64,000 nt of DNA from Monomorium pharaonis (taxonomy: Eukaryota; Arthropoda; Insecta; Hymenoptera; Formicidae): contig NC_050473.1 in assembly GCF_013373865.1 (NCBI RefSeq), positions 12,841,365-12,905,364 on the forward strand, in the 5' to 3' direction. A program made the translations under genes and the position numbers. Below are positions 62,842 to 64,000 of this stretch, piece after piece. The notes below the pieces were generated by a model. That model saw only the letters and a program-made list of their open reading frames with translations. It did not search any database and was not told where the DNA came from. Numbering within the stretch: the first letter of the stretch is position 1; every line of letters begins with the position of its first letter.

Positions 62842-64000
62842 TTAAAGTGCTCTCGGATTCCAATACATAAGCTAAAACGACGCTTGAGCCGCTTTGATAG
62901 TTCATAAAGTGAAACGGATTTTGATTCGGCTTCTTTTGTAACACAATCCGCCGTCTTATTGGATTATATGGCGTTGCGAACGATTGCACTTCTTAAACTG
63001 CACTTTTGTGATTGCAATAAAAAGAAGGATTCATGTGGAAAAAAGATATGTATAAATTGTCCTTTTTTTTTTTTAGTCTATCACAGCTATTGTACGATAT
63101 TTTGAGAATATGTTCTGACGATTAATGAAAATTAAAGATTCTAATGTAAAAAAATGTGAAAGGTATAGTTTTCGAATTGTAAGCCGATTATTTTTGCGTA
63201 TCATTTACATAATGAAACTCGACGCAAATGAGTGGGATACGTTGCCTCGTGTGTCGCATTATTTTCGAATGATTGCGACAGACATAAGAAGATGCGCTCA
63301 TTTCACACAGACTGTGAGATAATTATTTTTATAATTAATATGTTTAATTGAACTATGTGTTTTGATAATGCCTCTCTTGTTATTGATTCGCATTTTTGCG
63401 ATTCCGCATTTTTATTGTTTTCGTAAGGCTATTATGGGGAATTTTCTTTATGCGCGGCACGAATACGTATCGCTGGGTCGGAAGAGAGAGCCTGGACCAC
63501 GTATATTCTTTCTACGCGAGGTCCCAGGACAGGGTCAGATCCAGAACGAAAGTGGCGAGTGGTCAGTGCCGAATACCAAACGAGAGTTCGGACGACGACG
63601 AAGCGGTGTGTCATACATAAGGTATGACCGGACCGTAGAGAAACGAAAGAGGGTGAGATAAGAGATGGAAATGGCGCGGAGCGAGGGAAGGTGCGAAGAT
63701 CCGAGCGGAGGTCCGGTCGGCGGAAAGAGGATATCGAAACGATATAACGTTGCATCGCCGAGTTCGCGGTCCATCTTGCCCCTTGGGGCTGGAACGGGCG
63801 ATTTTCTCGGGTCCTGATCAAAGGAAGAGCTGCGTGCGCGGGCATATATTTCCGTGTCGCGTAATATTTCATGAGCCGTTTCTCTTTGTCGACGATCGGC
63901 TGCGCGCGAGGAATAGGGGATTGCTATCCGGACGCGCTACTTGGCTACTTCGGCACGACACCTTGATAGCGGCAGAAAAGGAGAGAAAGAGAAAAAAAAA

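Larger units (their letters stand above)
56119..64000 (+). other. hth: homothorax intron downstream of the microexon (5' part)
   Basis: The intron starts at GTAAGTG and continues beyond the window. No exon encoding the WCRREW segment or the TALE homeodomain (for example the WFINARR motif) is seen. It holds a 20-bp palindrome (57580), a 16-bp palindrome (58276), a GA microsatellite (62272), an 8-bp tandem repeat (62814) and CpG-rich stretches at about 59400-60700 and 61270-62200 with no recognisable gene. A pyrimidine-rich CTACAG|GTAGTC at 57416 resembles a weak ratchet point but has a poor donor. Confidence 0.7.

Overview
The window reads as insect nuclear DNA, most likely hymenopteran and ant-like. 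It is rich in CpG dinucleotides and full of simple repeats. It has almost no coding sequence and carries a short palindromic MITE of a kind I associate with ant genomes (from memory; no search was run). None of the open frames of 60-204 codons resembles a protein I recognise, apart from one spliced exon.

That exon (6718-6847, +) encodes 43 codons of the linker between the MEIS/HM domain and the TALE homeodomain of Homothorax (Hth). The window therefore lies inside the homothorax gene, on the + strand, and consists almost entirely of introns. Layout: the 3' part of an upstream intron (1-6717); the linker exon (6718-6847); a 49,262-nt intron (6848-56109); a 9-nt candidate microexon (56110-56118); and the 5' part of the next intron (56119-64000). 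The exons for the HM domain and the homeodomain are outside the window.

The most interesting signals concern splicing. (1) Near the middle of the giant intron, at 33615|33616, a pyrimidine tract plus CAG is fused directly to GTAAGTG. This is the layout of a recursive-splicing ratchet point (zero-length exon). It is followed 48 nt later by GTGAGT, so the interval 33616-33663 is a short cryptic exon that happens to be open and frame-preserving in the Hth frame. (2) The 9-nt microexon fits the phase of the linker exon exactly (phase 1 in, phase 1 out) and would change ...DP-G into ...DP-D-A-M-G. (3) Reading through the microexon donor, or using a second GTAAG donor 37 nt downstream, hits an in-frame TGA at once and would give Hth without its homeodomain. 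Reading through the linker-exon donor does the same after a few codons. Together these suggest a splicing control point between the HM and homeodomain halves of Hth.

The remaining sequence holds microsatellites, one PIF/Harbinger-like MITE with a TAA target duplication, several perfect inverted repeats (one is a 20-bp palindrome built on ATTA/TAAT cores), a 9-bp minisatellite, and a possible transposon terminus. I see no tRNA, rRNA, CRISPR array, nested protein gene or prokaryotic feature.
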